NCBI RefSeq assembly: GCF_035013165.1
Contig: NZ_JAYGJQ010000002.1
Coordinates: 1-64,000 of the forward strand
Source: Bacteriovorax sp. PP10
GTDB lineage: Bacteria; Bdellovibrionota; Bacteriovoracia; Bacteriovoracales; Bacteriovoracaceae
Reading direction: 5' to 3'
Length of the DNA: 64,000 bases
In this document: piece by piece, positions 47,555 to 54,747 of the stretch
How the letters are laid out: the number at the start of each line of letters is the position of its first letter
How positions within the stretch are numbered: position 1 is the first letter of the stretch
Translations under genes and position numbers: made by a program
The notes under the pieces: generated by a model
Databases searched by the model: none
Seen by the model: only the letters and a program-made list of their open reading frames with translations
What the model was told of the DNA's origin: nothing

Positions 47555-47980
47555 ATGAAAGCGATCTTCACATTAGTTGCCTTAGCCTTTTCAATAAATG
47601 CATTTGCTTGTCCAAATATTACCGGGAAATTTTTTGATGCAGATTCTGAGTTGGTTCGTACCATTACTCAAAATGGTTGCGTTGATACAACATGGTCTGA
47701 TGAAGATGGTTCAACAACTCTGATCGCAGATAATGTTGAGAGAGTTTTAGAAAGCGAAGGCAGTACTACTGCTTATGCAAAAGTTTCATATACGGTAGAA
47801 GAGTTGGTTGTCGACATCCGCATGGATTGGGGTGGACACAATGATTTCGATCTTCCTGTTCGTTGGTTGACTTCTTATAGAGTCGACAAGTTTAATAATC
47901 TCGTAGAAAAAATCATTCCATTCAAGGAAGATGGTTCAGTGCTTGCCACTGAATTTATAACTTACAGAAGAGTAAAATAA
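47555..47980 (+). CDS. Exported Cys-containing protein, paralogue B
   Basis: The 141-residue product has a signal peptide (MKAIFTLVALAFSINAFA) cut before CPNITG, then TQNGC, the same layout as paralogues A and C. It lacks further Cys, so one disulfide between Cys19 and the QxGC Cys is plausible. The mature part is beta-rich. It is coupled to the 38-aa peptide upstream and shares one base with paralogue C downstream. Unknown function. Confidence 0.65.
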   Translation: MKAIFTLVALAFSINAFACPNITGKFFDADSELVRTITQNGCVDTTWSDEDGSTTLIADNVERVLESEGSTTAYAKVSYTVEELVVDIRMDWGGHNDFDLPVRWLTSYRVDKFNNLVEKIIPFKEDGSVLATEFITYRRVK

Positions 47981-48414
47981 TGAAAAAACTAGTATTAATT
48001 TTTGGGGCTCTATTATCAGCTCAAGCTTTTGCATGCCCTGATTTAAGTGGAACTTATCAAGATAAGAATGGAGAGAGCGTAGTGCTCGCTCAAAGAGGTT
48101 GTGATGAGGTTTCTGTTTTATCCCGTCCATTAACTCATACATTGCTTCTAGATAACGTTTTCACGGTTGTCCAGGACGACAACGATGTGACGGCCTATGG
48201 TAGAGGAATTTTCGAAGGTGACGTTCTTGTACTTGAAGCAAAGGTTACATACAAAAGAGACCCAGGGATTCCAAAGTTCTTACTTCCAGTTAGGGCCGTG
48301 AATAAATACACGTCAACAACAACTGGTGATCTTCAAGAGTTGGGCACGATCTATAACTGGTATGATAAAGTCCTAACGACAACTAAGACTGTTTACAAAA
48401 AAACGGCCTACTAG
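47980..48414 (+). CDS. Exported Cys-containing protein, paralogue C
   Basis: The 144-residue product has a signal peptide cut before CPDLSG, then AQRGC. It shares VVQDDNDV with paralogue A (VLQDDADV) and the C-P-x-x-[ST]-G start with both. It overlaps paralogue B by one base (TAATG). Its stop codon overlaps that of the convergent hydrolase gene in a CTAG palindrome. Unknown function. Confidence 0.65.
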   Translation: MKKLVLIFGALLSAQAFACPDLSGTYQDKNGESVVLAQRGCDEVSVLSRPLTHTLLLDNVFTVVQDDNDVTAYGRGIFEGDVLVLEAKVTYKRDPGIPKFLLPVRAVNKYTSTTTGDLQELGTIYNWYDKVLTTTKTVYKKTAY

Positions 48415-49337
48415 TCGTTCACGTAAAACATATTCCCGTTAAACTCTTTAAATTTTACACCTAAGTATTCTGGTTTAAAGTCTTCACCATTTAAAATCGG
48501 ATTGAAGACTTTATACATAAGAACTGTTTTTGAATCAAAATATCTATGGTGTGTACTAAGAGATTTCGAGAGATCAATATAGGTTGTATCTGGCGAAGTG
48601 TACTTAGCAATGGTTTTTTTTGTTAAGTGCAGGTCTCTAAAACCAAGTCCAAGTTTGTAGTATTGTGGTTTAAGAGCTTTGAGATCTAGCATATAAGATG
48701 ATCTCAATACGAAGTCTCCATCATTCATTGTAATGTATTTTTTTCCAACGAAATCAATAGCAGCTACCCAATCTTTGTGATCAGTAAGGCCGACGTCTGC
48801 TCCAACTGAAACCCAGGTATTAAAGAGAGGGTGTCCGGCAGCATCATTAAGATCATGTTTATAATGTTTTTCAACATAATCACGGAACACGACATTTCCC
48901 ATACTGTGAGTTAGCAGAGAGATCTTTTTATGTTGAAAGATTTCCGGATTTGCTTCTTTATAATCTTTAATTTGTTTAAAGACTTCAGCGAGCTCATCAA
49001 TCGCATCCGAGGCCTTATCAGTAGGTCTCGATGTCATAGATGACCACGACTGCCAGTGAAACATAATTATCTTAGCGTTGTATGTATCTTCTAATGGTTT
49101 TAGGGTGTCCCACTTCTCGTCAATTGCACGTCCACGGCCGTGTATATAGATGATGATGTTTTTCTCAGGAGCTTCTTTCTGAAACTGATCCATGATCTCC
49201 GCTGTCTGAGCTGGTTGGCGAAGAATGAATTCATCTTTGGTGTATATTCCAATTTCATTTACATATTCCCTAGACATCGCTTGGAATGTTGTAAAACTGA
49301 ATAAACCGACTAAAGCAATTTTTGTGATTGTTTTCAT
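48411..49337 (-). CDS. Secreted alpha/beta hydrolase (DUF900-like)
   Basis: The 308-residue product has a signal peptide cut near AMS. The oxyanion strand reads IIIYIHGRGR near residue 62, and the nucleophile elbow is LLTHSMGN near residue 144, with Ser as nucleophile. The His of the triad is probably near the C-terminus (HHRYFD). These marks fit lipase/esterase-like alpha/beta hydrolases of the DUF900 type. No convincing Shine-Dalgarno precedes the ATG, and an inverted repeat brackets it (49304-49353). Confidence 0.75.
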   Translation of the reverse strand: MKTITKIALVGLFSFTTFQAMSREYVNEIGIYTKDEFILRQPAQTAEIMDQFQKEAPEKNIIIYIHGRGRAIDEKWDTLKPLEDTYNAKIIMFHWQSWSSMTSRPTDKASDAIDELAEVFKQIKDYKEANPEIFQHKKISLLTHSMGNVVFRDYVEKHYKHDLNDAAGHPLFNTWVSVGADVGLTDHKDWVAAIDFVGKKYITMNDGDFVLRSSYMLDLKALKPQYYKLGLGFRDLHLTKKTIAKYTSPDTTYIDLSKSLSTHHRYFDSKTVLMYKVFNPILNGEDFKPEYLGVKFKEFNGNMFYVND

Positions 49338-49353
49338 ACCGTATTAGTCGGTT
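49304..49353 (-). promoter_or_regulatory. Inverted repeat bracketing the hydrolase start codon
   Basis: AACCGACTAA (49304-49313) and TTAGTCGGTT (49344-49353) are a perfect 10-bp inverted repeat. In the mRNA (minus strand) the first arm lies upstream of the ATG and the second covers codons 9-12, so the start codon is in a 30-nt loop. It may be an operator or a translational control hairpin. A third GTCGGTT is at 49466-49472. Confidence 0.5.
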
Positions 49354-49641
49354 ATTAATTAAAAAATCTTGAGTGTTATCTGCTTGTATAAGTGCCTCAT
49401 AGCCCGTGTAAAAAAGTAATGAGGTCAAAAATTTGAATCTGACATTTTCTTTTGACACCTAAAAGGTCGGTTTAAGTGTCCTTTCGTCACTAGGACTTGA
49501 GGCTTGATTCTGGCTATCAAGGTGTTACAATTTTGGCGGTCTTGGCATTAAGAGTGCAATGTATCTAAGTAGGAGATCAGGAAGATTTCCAACCAAGTAC
49601 GGTTACCTCAAGGAAGAATATTTAAATCGGGAGCTTTAGGA
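49338..49641. other. Intergenic region between divergent genes
   Basis: About 300 bp carry no gene. They hold one arm of the inverted repeat above, a TTGACA at 49453 without a good -10, an inverted repeat CTTGAT (49503-49508)/ATCAAG (49516-49521), a sigma54-type promoter (49542-49557) and a longer pairing CTTGAGG (49496-49502)/CCTCAAG (49606-49612). I see no known riboswitch in it. Confidence 0.5.
49542..49557 (+). promoter_or_regulatory. Candidate sigma54 (-24/-12) promoter
   Basis: TTGGCA (49542-49547) and TGC (49555-49557) give the GG-N10-GC spacing (49544-45 to 49556-57) of sigma54 promoters, consensus TGGCACG-N4-TTGCA. The start point would be near 49569, leaving about 70 nt before the ATG at 49641. 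The inverted repeat CTTGAT/ATCAAG just upstream could bind an enhancer-type activator. Motif evidence only. Confidence 0.5.
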
Positions 49642-49979
49642 TGAAGCAAATTACTAGACTAGGGATGGTCATGATTTTTGGTTTAGGATTTACCATCATA
49701 GGGGTGCAGGAAGCACAATCAATGACGGCTTTTAATCTTTCTTGTCCTGAAAAATATATCGCTACTGTAACTAATGTAGAAGAAGTTGATTCAAAAGCAT
49801 TAGTACCCAAAGTCGAAGTTGATTTCCAAATTATACAGACATTGAAAGGAGATAACATAATCTCCAAGAAGATCCAGGTCGCTAAAGACGGGCCAGTACA
49901 ATTCAAGAGCGGAGAGATTTATACACTCGAAGCAAATGATGTCTGGTTATGTTCGGCAACTGTATTTTCAAAACTATAA
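49641..49979 (+). CDS. Exported NTR/TIMP-like protein
   Basis: The 112-residue product has a signal peptide (cut near EAQS). The mature part has two Cys: in NLSCPEKYIA and near the end (VWLCSA). The intervening pattern is a beta strand, VDFQIIQTLKGD, then KIQVAKDG, FKSGEIYTLEA, which resembles the OB-fold NTR/TIMP domain (strand, xFxVxxxxKG, V-rich strand, FxxGxxY). I infer this by eye. The gene lies 65 bp before a metalloprotease gene, so a protease-inhibitor pair is possible. GGGAG precedes the ATG. Confidence 0.55.
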   Translation: MKQITRLGMVMIFGLGFTIIGVQEAQSMTAFNLSCPEKYIATVTNVEEVDSKALVPKVEVDFQIIQTLKGDNIISKKIQVAKDGPVQFKSGEIYTLEANDVWLCSATVFSKL

Positions 49980-50044
49980 ATTCTTTTAAAATCTTTCCAA
50001 GGATGGGAAGAAGTTAATAGTGAATATTTTTACAAGGAAGTAAA

Positions 50045-50863
50045 ATGAAGCACACAAAAAAATTGGCCATTAGTATTCTCCCCCTCTCGCTAATGGCCAT
50101 TTTCTTCGTCACAACTCTTATTTCAAAAGCGGAAGCATATTCATTCACATCAGACTTTAAAAATGGTTTTTATTGGGCAAGTTTCCCAATTAAAATGAAC
50201 AAATTCGCTGCTGTTGCAAGTGATTCAGCGATGCTTGAAAGTCTTGCCAACTCAGCGGTTGCTGAATGGGAAAGTGCTGTTGGTAAAGATATTTGGGAAA
50301 TGAGTGCAGTTCAAAATACATCAAGTTATTCAGGAAATTATATCCGCTGGTCTGATAATTTCGGAACTGAGACGGGATACGATCCTTCAAGAACTCTGGC
50401 CATCACTATTAGATATAATCAGGGAACTTTCTTTCAATCGACAGTTATTATTTTGAACGGAAGCATTAGTTATCTTCGTCAAAACTATGCCAACAGTTTA
50501 AGAACAACAATTTTACATGAAATTGGACATACAATTGGTTTAGATCACTCTTCAGATAGTGGCGCAGTTATGGCCGCAAGCTTGGGATCAGTTTCAAGAC
50601 TGCAGTCTGATGATATTCAGGGAATGAACGCCTTGATGGATGAGACTATAAACAGACAGGCCACAGGCTATGTTTCACCTTTAGCAGCTTCAGAAAAGAA
50701 AGTAGCAGCTTGTGGATCGATTGAAGACATATCGAAAAACTCGGGTGGATCAGGTGGAGCAATGGCGAATTTCCTGGGATCTCTGATAGTTGGAATGATG
50801 TTCATTGCAGCGATTGGAAAGCTGGAAAAATCCAGACGCCAAAAAGTTTTTGTCAGGTATTAA
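50045..50863 (+). CDS. Secreted matrixin-type zinc metalloprotease with C-terminal anchor
   Basis: The 272-residue product has a signal peptide (cut near residue 31). The metzincin zinc motif HEIGHTIGLDH is at residues 158-168 (ligands His158, His162, His168; base Glu159), and Met176 in GAVMAA is the Met-turn. The C-terminus has a Cys (223), a Gly-rich stretch (GGSGG, 234-238), a hydrophobic segment (239-257) and a basic end (EKSRRQK), a layout like C-terminal sorting signals. AAGGAAG precedes the ATG. No propeptide Cys switch is visible. Confidence 0.85.
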   Translation: MKHTKKLAISILPLSLMAIFFVTTLISKAEAYSFTSDFKNGFYWASFPIKMNKFAAVASDSAMLESLANSAVAEWESAVGKDIWEMSAVQNTSSYSGNYIRWSDNFGTETGYDPSRTLAITIRYNQGTFFQSTVIILNGSISYLRQNYANSLRTTILHEIGHTIGLDHSSDSGAVMAASLGSVSRLQSDDIQGMNALMDETINRQATGYVSPLAASEKKVAACGSIEDISKNSGGSGGAMANFLGSLIVGMMFIAAIGKLEKSRRQKVFVRY

Positions 50864-50905
50864 AAAGTAATTTTTAATTGGGAAATGCCGATAAAAATGG
50901 CATGA
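50850..50905 (+). promoter_or_regulatory. Strong promoter and leaderless six-codon mini-ORF upstream of 50902
   Basis: TTGTCA (50850-50855), 17-nt spacer and TTTAAT (50873-50878) are each five of six to consensus. Seven nt later an ATG at 50885 opens a frame MPIKMA that stops at TGA 50903-50905, overlapping the ATG at 50902 as ATGA. The downstream gene has no Shine-Dalgarno, so it may be translated by coupling to this mini-ORF. Confidence 0.45.
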
Positions 50906-51378
50906 GTGAAAACAACAACCCAACAATAAATTATCTTTTTTACCTACAAACCAAAGCTGAGCTGGATAATACGTATTATGTATTAGCAGAAGTACTAGCT
51001 AAGATTAATATAAGTTTATTACCCATTGAAGCTCAAGACCTTCAAGGCATTGATAAAGGTAAAAAGAGCCATGTAATAGTAGTGAGAAACGATTTTGCAT
51101 CTGCGTTTGCCTTCAAAGAAATTCGCAAAAATTTTCTTGATAGTGCCATGGCCTCTGGTAAAGTTATGGTCTATGATGTGAGTTCGTTTTCTGAGATAGA
51201 AAACGCTTTGAAGTTTGAACAGAAAAACGTTTATCGTTACTTTCAGCTTCCACTGAACATCAAGCAAGTGGCAATGACAGTGGCAGTAGAATTTTACAAA
51301 GACAGGAATGCAGCTCCCACGGTGGAATGGCCAGGTGGAAGAAGATCGAAATTACCGTCTATGACAAATTCAAACTAA
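50902..51378 (+). CDS. Cytoplasmic protein, unknown, perhaps a degenerate receiver-like domain
   Basis: The 158-residue product has no signal peptide. The order strand (SHVIVVRND), helix, strand (KVMVYDV) and then YFQLPLNIKQVAMTVAVEF recalls the last part of response-regulator receiver domains (beta5-alpha5), but the acidic pocket and Lys are not obvious, so this is weak. A TTG at 50878 would give a longer form; I prefer ATG 50902 because of the mini-ORF overlap. It is co-directional with the metalloprotease gene but has its own promoter candidate. Confidence 0.5.
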   Translation: MSENNNPTINYLFYLQTKAELDNTYYVLAEVLAKINISLLPIEAQDLQGIDKGKKSHVIVVRNDFASAFAFKEIRKNFLDSAMASGKVMVYDVSSFSEIENALKFEQKNVYRYFQLPLNIKQVAMTVAVEFYKDRNAAPTVEWPGGRRSKLPSMTNSN

Positions 51379-51388
51379 GAATTATAAT
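51361..51388 (+). promoter_or_regulatory. Strong promoter giving a leaderless start at 51395
   Basis: ATGACA (51361-51366, five of six), a 16-nt spacer and a perfect TATAAT (51383-51388). The -10 ends 7 nt before the ATG at 51395, and no Shine-Dalgarno is present. Confidence 0.55.
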
Positions 51389-51394
51389 GACTCT

Positions 51395-51805
51395 ATGAAG
51401 ATAAAAATTAGTGAAGAAACGCAACGTATGCTCATGCTACTAAAGCTTGATGCCAAAAGATTATTTGAGCGAATCAAATACCGATCTCCAGAATACATGT
51501 ACGAATTTTCACTTAAGCGCTCCAGAGACCATTTTCCAGCAGTGTTCAATAATCGTTATGAATCATCAACGATTAGAGACCTGATGTTATGTGGACAGGA
51601 AGTTATCGCAGGACTGGATCAGTTTTACAGTCTCGTCGATGAAATGCGCTGGTACTTGAACCATACACAGGACATGCCTAATCGTATGGAAGATAAAGTG
51701 CATTCTTATGTTAGAGAACTGGAAAAACTTTTCGAAACACTAAACTTATATATCGACGTAGAGATGGGGCTACTTAAAGAACAAACAAATGAAACAGACA
51801 GTTAA
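51395..51805 (+). CDS. Cytoplasmic helical protein, unknown
   Basis: The 136-residue product has no signal peptide. It is rich in charged helices (LMLLKLDAKRLFERIKY, KVHSYVRELEKLFETLNLYI) with aromatic residues, suggesting a small helical bundle. I recognise no family. Its 3' end overlaps the next gene by 17 bp. It seems to be transcribed from the promoter at 51361 without a leader. Confidence 0.55.
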   Translation: MKIKISEETQRMLMLLKLDAKRLFERIKYRSPEYMYEFSLKRSRDHFPAVFNNRYESSTIRDLMLCGQEVIAGLDQFYSLVDEMRWYLNHTQDMPNRMEDKVHSYVRELEKLFETLNLYIDVEMGLLKEQTNETDS

Positions 51806-52304
51806 CATCATCGCATTTTTTTTCGTACTCTCTATTCCTTTTGCACTTTCATCGCAAACGAGAAAGGCCATTCCTGCGGGAAGGTATGAAGCGCTGTCTG
51901 GAATTAAAAACTCTAGAAGCCCAAAAGCTGCAGATACGACGACTGTTGATAGAAGAGATGCTACCGCTTTGTTTTGGAATGAAGTTCTCAACCACGTTCC
52001 GGAAAATACATCAGACCTTTCATATTTCTCAACTGGCAAAATGGATGAATTCTCTACATCGCTTCTAACGACGAAGGGATTAAAGACATCTAAGAAACTA
52101 GGGGCGAAAACAAATATCGTTTTCAGTGATGACCTAAACCGCGACCGCGAAATTCTTAAAAACCTAAAGAATAAAAATGGCCTGGTTGTTCTGAAAGACC
52201 CGCACCAGCTTAAAGACGTTATGGCGTCGCTTGGACAATTTGAAGTTCTGCTTTACCAGGCAGAAGACCAGTCAAATTATTTCTTGTTAAAACTTAAGCA
52301 GTAA
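51789..52304 (+). CDS. Exported protein, unknown
   Basis: The 171-residue product has a signal-like N-terminus (MKQTVNIIAFFFVLSIPFALS), a Thr/Asp-rich linker and a C-terminal domain of mixed helices and strands (KLGAKTNIVFSDDLNRDREI, GLVVLKDP, QFEVLLYQ, YFLLKLKQ). I recognise no family. It overlaps the preceding gene, so translation is probably coupled. Confidence 0.55.
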   Translation: MKQTVNIIAFFFVLSIPFALSSQTRKAIPAGRYEALSGIKNSRSPKAADTTTVDRRDATALFWNEVLNHVPENTSDLSYFSTGKMDEFSTSLLTTKGLKTSKKLGAKTNIVFSDDLNRDREILKNLKNKNGLVVLKDPHQLKDVMASLGQFEVLLYQAEDQSNYFLLKLKQ

Positions 52305-52325
52305 ACTCAAGTATAATCTTCCTCA

Positions 52326-52354
52326 TAGACGAAAATCCAAAGACTCCTGATAAT
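52326..52354 (+). promoter_or_regulatory. Candidate promoter giving a leaderless start at 52361
   Basis: TAGACG (52326-52331), 17-nt spacer and GATAAT (52349-52354, five of six). The -10 ends 7 nt before the ATG at 52361. An AGGA also overlaps this stretch close to the ATG, so a normal ribosome site cannot be excluded. Confidence 0.35.
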
Positions 52355-52360
52355 AGGATT

Positions 52361-53047
52361 ATGAAAACTATTTTCAAAATCCTGCCGCTTACAATCTGGT
52401 TATTATCAACCAGCGCGTTTGCTGCATTATCAGAAGACGGATTTTTTTCCGGTCGCATTTCAAAAATCAATAATGATATTTCAGTCGTTCGCGTGAAAGT
52501 GGATTTCGATAACGTGAAGTACATCAACGTGAAAGACAAGATTGAATTCTGGGATGAAAAAAACGATACCAAAAAATGCAAGAGTTACGTGATCGGCAGA
52601 ACTGCTGATTATATTCTATTAAAAGTTCCCGACATGAAATTCTGTGAACGCAGTTTATATTTTACGACAGGTGCCTATTTTAAATTCTTCAGTGAAGACC
52701 TTTTAAATAATGTGAAGATGGGCCGTGAAGTGGTTGGTATACTTATCAAAAAACGCATGGCAGTCCAAGGTCAGATGGAACTAAAAAATAAAGAAATTCA
52801 GGCCCACATGGACAGAGTCGGAGCGATCAATGCACGCTATCAGACACTCCGCGACAAGTTAGAACAAGAATGGCAAAAAGAAGTCCATGCTCTGGACGAA
52901 GATAAAACATTCTCCCTAAGGTCTTATAAAGATTTAGAACGCCGCCGCGACGAGATCGATCAAAAGCTTGAACAATATAAGCTTAAAGATGAGAATCTTA
53001 CACTCGACAGATGGTCTCTGGACTCCAACCTGTACTTCAAAAAATAA
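52361..53047 (+). CDS. Exported coiled-coil protein, unknown
   Basis: The 228-residue product has a signal peptide cut near AFA/ALSE. The first ~110 mature residues are beta-rich with a Cys pair (KKCKSYV, KFCERSLYF) that could form a disulfide. The last ~110 residues form a charged coiled coil (MELKNKEIQAHMDRVG, LERRRDEIDQKLEQYKLKDE). I recognise no family. It is followed by the Yej-like transporter. Confidence 0.55.
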   Translation: MKTIFKILPLTIWLLSTSAFAALSEDGFFSGRISKINNDISVVRVKVDFDNVKYINVKDKIEFWDEKNDTKKCKSYVIGRTADYILLKVPDMKFCERSLYFTTGAYFKFFSEDLLNNVKMGREVVGILIKKRMAVQGQMELKNKEIQAHMDRVGAINARYQTLRDKLEQEWQKEVHALDEDKTFSLRSYKDLERRRDEIDQKLEQYKLKDENLTLDRWSLDSNLYFKK

Positions 53048-53105
53048 TTGAACTCAGGGTACTTCTATTCTAAGCTGTATTAATTTTTTAAAAGGCGGAA
53101 ATACT

Positions 53106-54734
53106 ATGAAAAAGTGTATTATTACTCTTTCAATTCTCCTTGGTGCAATGAATGCGGCCATGGCGATTGGAAACCCAACAGCTCCAATTGGTGGAGATTT
53201 TAAAATCAACATCGATCAGGCCCCAACAACTCTGAATGCGTTGTCTTCTACAGATGCTTACGCAACTCAAGTTCAGACCATGATTATGGATTCTCTTCTG
53301 ACAAGAAATCTTGATACGAGAGAATGGGAACCTGCTCTTGCAAAAGAATGGACAATTTCTAAAGACGGAAAAACTTTTGAATTCACTTTGAGAGATGGAG
53401 TGAAGTGGCACGATGGTAAACCATTAACAATCGAAGACGTTAAGTTTTCTTTCGATGCGATCGTCGATCCAAAAGATAAATACAAAACAGCTCACTTAAA
53501 GCCTTACTATGAAAACATTAAGTCGGCAGAAGTTGTTGGACCTAACAAGATCAGATTCACAGTTGGAACTCCTTACTTCGACAACTTTACAGTTGTGGCA
53601 GGTCTGACAGTTGTTCCAAAGCATTTATATGCAAATCCTTCTAAAGAGCAGGAAAAAATTCTTAACAGAACATTAGTTGGAACTGGTCCATACATGTTAA
53701 AAGAATTCGACCGTGCAAAAAGAATTGTATTAGTTGCTAACCCGAATTGGTGGGGAAGAACTCTTCCACTAAACAAAGGGAAGTATAACTTTAGCACTAT
53801 CACTATGAGATTTATCCAGGACCCAACGATTGCTATTCGTTCACTTGAAAATGGCGATATCGATTATCTTGGTCTTCAGCCAGATGAATATGTTCAAAAA
53901 GCTGTTGGACCTAAATGGGGAAAGACTGTTCATAAAGTGAAGACTGAAAATAAGCAGCCAGGTGGATTTGCTTTCGTAGGTTTCAACCTGACAAACCCAA
54001 TTTTTAAATCTGTTAAAACAAGAGAAGCACTTGTTCAATTATTCGACAGAGAGAAGATGATCAAAAAACTTCTTTTTGGTCTATCTATTCCAGCTACAGG
54101 TCCACTTTACTTACAAAGTGATTACGCTGACCAATCAGTGAAGCCAATTGCCTTCGATCCAAAAGCAGCACTTAAGAAATTAAATGATGACGGATGGAAA
54201 GATACAGATGGGGATAAAATCCTTGATAAAATGATTGATGGTAAAAAAGTAAAACTTAGTTTCACAATCCTTGAGCCACTTCCGGATTTCGTAAAATACT
54301 TAACGACTTTCCAGGAAGACGCTAAAAAGGCCGGAGTTGATGTTCAGGTAAAAGTTATTGAGTGGAACGCATTCATTAAACTTCTTGATGAAAGAAAATT
54401 CGAAGCTGTTCGCCTTGCATGGGGTGGCGGAGATGTTGACTGGGATCCAAAACAAATCTGGCACTCTGATTCTATCAAGAACTCAGGTTCAAACTTTGTT
54501 GGTTACAGCAATCCAAAAGTAGATAAGTTAATTGATGAATCTCGTGTCATCATGGACAAAAAAACAAGAATCACAAAGCTTCGCGAAGTTTACAGAACAA
54601 TCGCAGCTGACGTTCCATACATCTTTTTATTTAACGGAAAGTATAGATTCTATGCTCACTCAAATCGTGTAGGTAGAGAAAAAGATACATACACATATGG
54701 TGTTGGTTCAGAATACTGGTGGCTTTCAAAATAA
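53106..54734 (+). CDS. ABC transporter peptide-binding protein (YejA/OppA-like)
   Basis: This periplasmic binding protein of the family-5 type delivers peptides to its permease. It has a signal peptide (cut near AMA/IG). Typical blocks are PTTLNALSSTDAYATQ, YEPALAKEW-like ending WEPALAKEWTISKDGKTFEFTL (in two parts), DVKFSFDAI and GTGPYMLKEFDRAK. Length (542) is normal for the family. It lies 13 bp before the permease gene. Peptide specificity is unknown; the YejB-like partner suggests a Yej-type system. Confidence 0.85.
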   Translation: MKKCIITLSILLGAMNAAMAIGNPTAPIGGDFKINIDQAPTTLNALSSTDAYATQVQTMIMDSLLTRNLDTREWEPALAKEWTISKDGKTFEFTLRDGVKWHDGKPLTIEDVKFSFDAIVDPKDKYKTAHLKPYYENIKSAEVVGPNKIRFTVGTPYFDNFTVVAGLTVVPKHLYANPSKEQEKILNRTLVGTGPYMLKEFDRAKRIVLVANPNWWGRTLPLNKGKYNFSTITMRFIQDPTIAIRSLENGDIDYLGLQPDEYVQKAVGPKWGKTVHKVKTENKQPGGFAFVGFNLTNPIFKSVKTREALVQLFDREKMIKKLLFGLSIPATGPLYLQSDYADQSVKPIAFDPKAALKKLNDDGWKDTDGDKILDKMIDGKKVKLSFTILEPLPDFVKYLTTFQEDAKKAGVDVQVKVIEWNAFIKLLDERKFEAVRLAWGGGDVDWDPKQIWHSDSIKNSGSNFVGYSNPKVDKLIDESRVIMDKKTRITKLREVYRTIAADVPYIFLFNGKYRFYAHSNRVGREKDTYTYGVGSEYWWLSK

Positions 54735-54747
54735 TTAGAGGTTCTGC

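Noticed and set aside
46671-48414. CRISPR array, insertion sequence or prophage in the accessory part
   Set aside because: No repeated spacer-repeat units, transposase, integrase or terminal inverted repeats are seen here or anywhere in the window.
49496-49612. Long-range pairing CTTGAGG/CCTCAAG enclosing several small hairpins, like a riboswitch
   Set aside because: No known riboswitch core is visible (c-di-GMP, B12, preQ1), the stems are short, and a sigma54 promoter lies inside, which would place the 5' arm outside the transcript.
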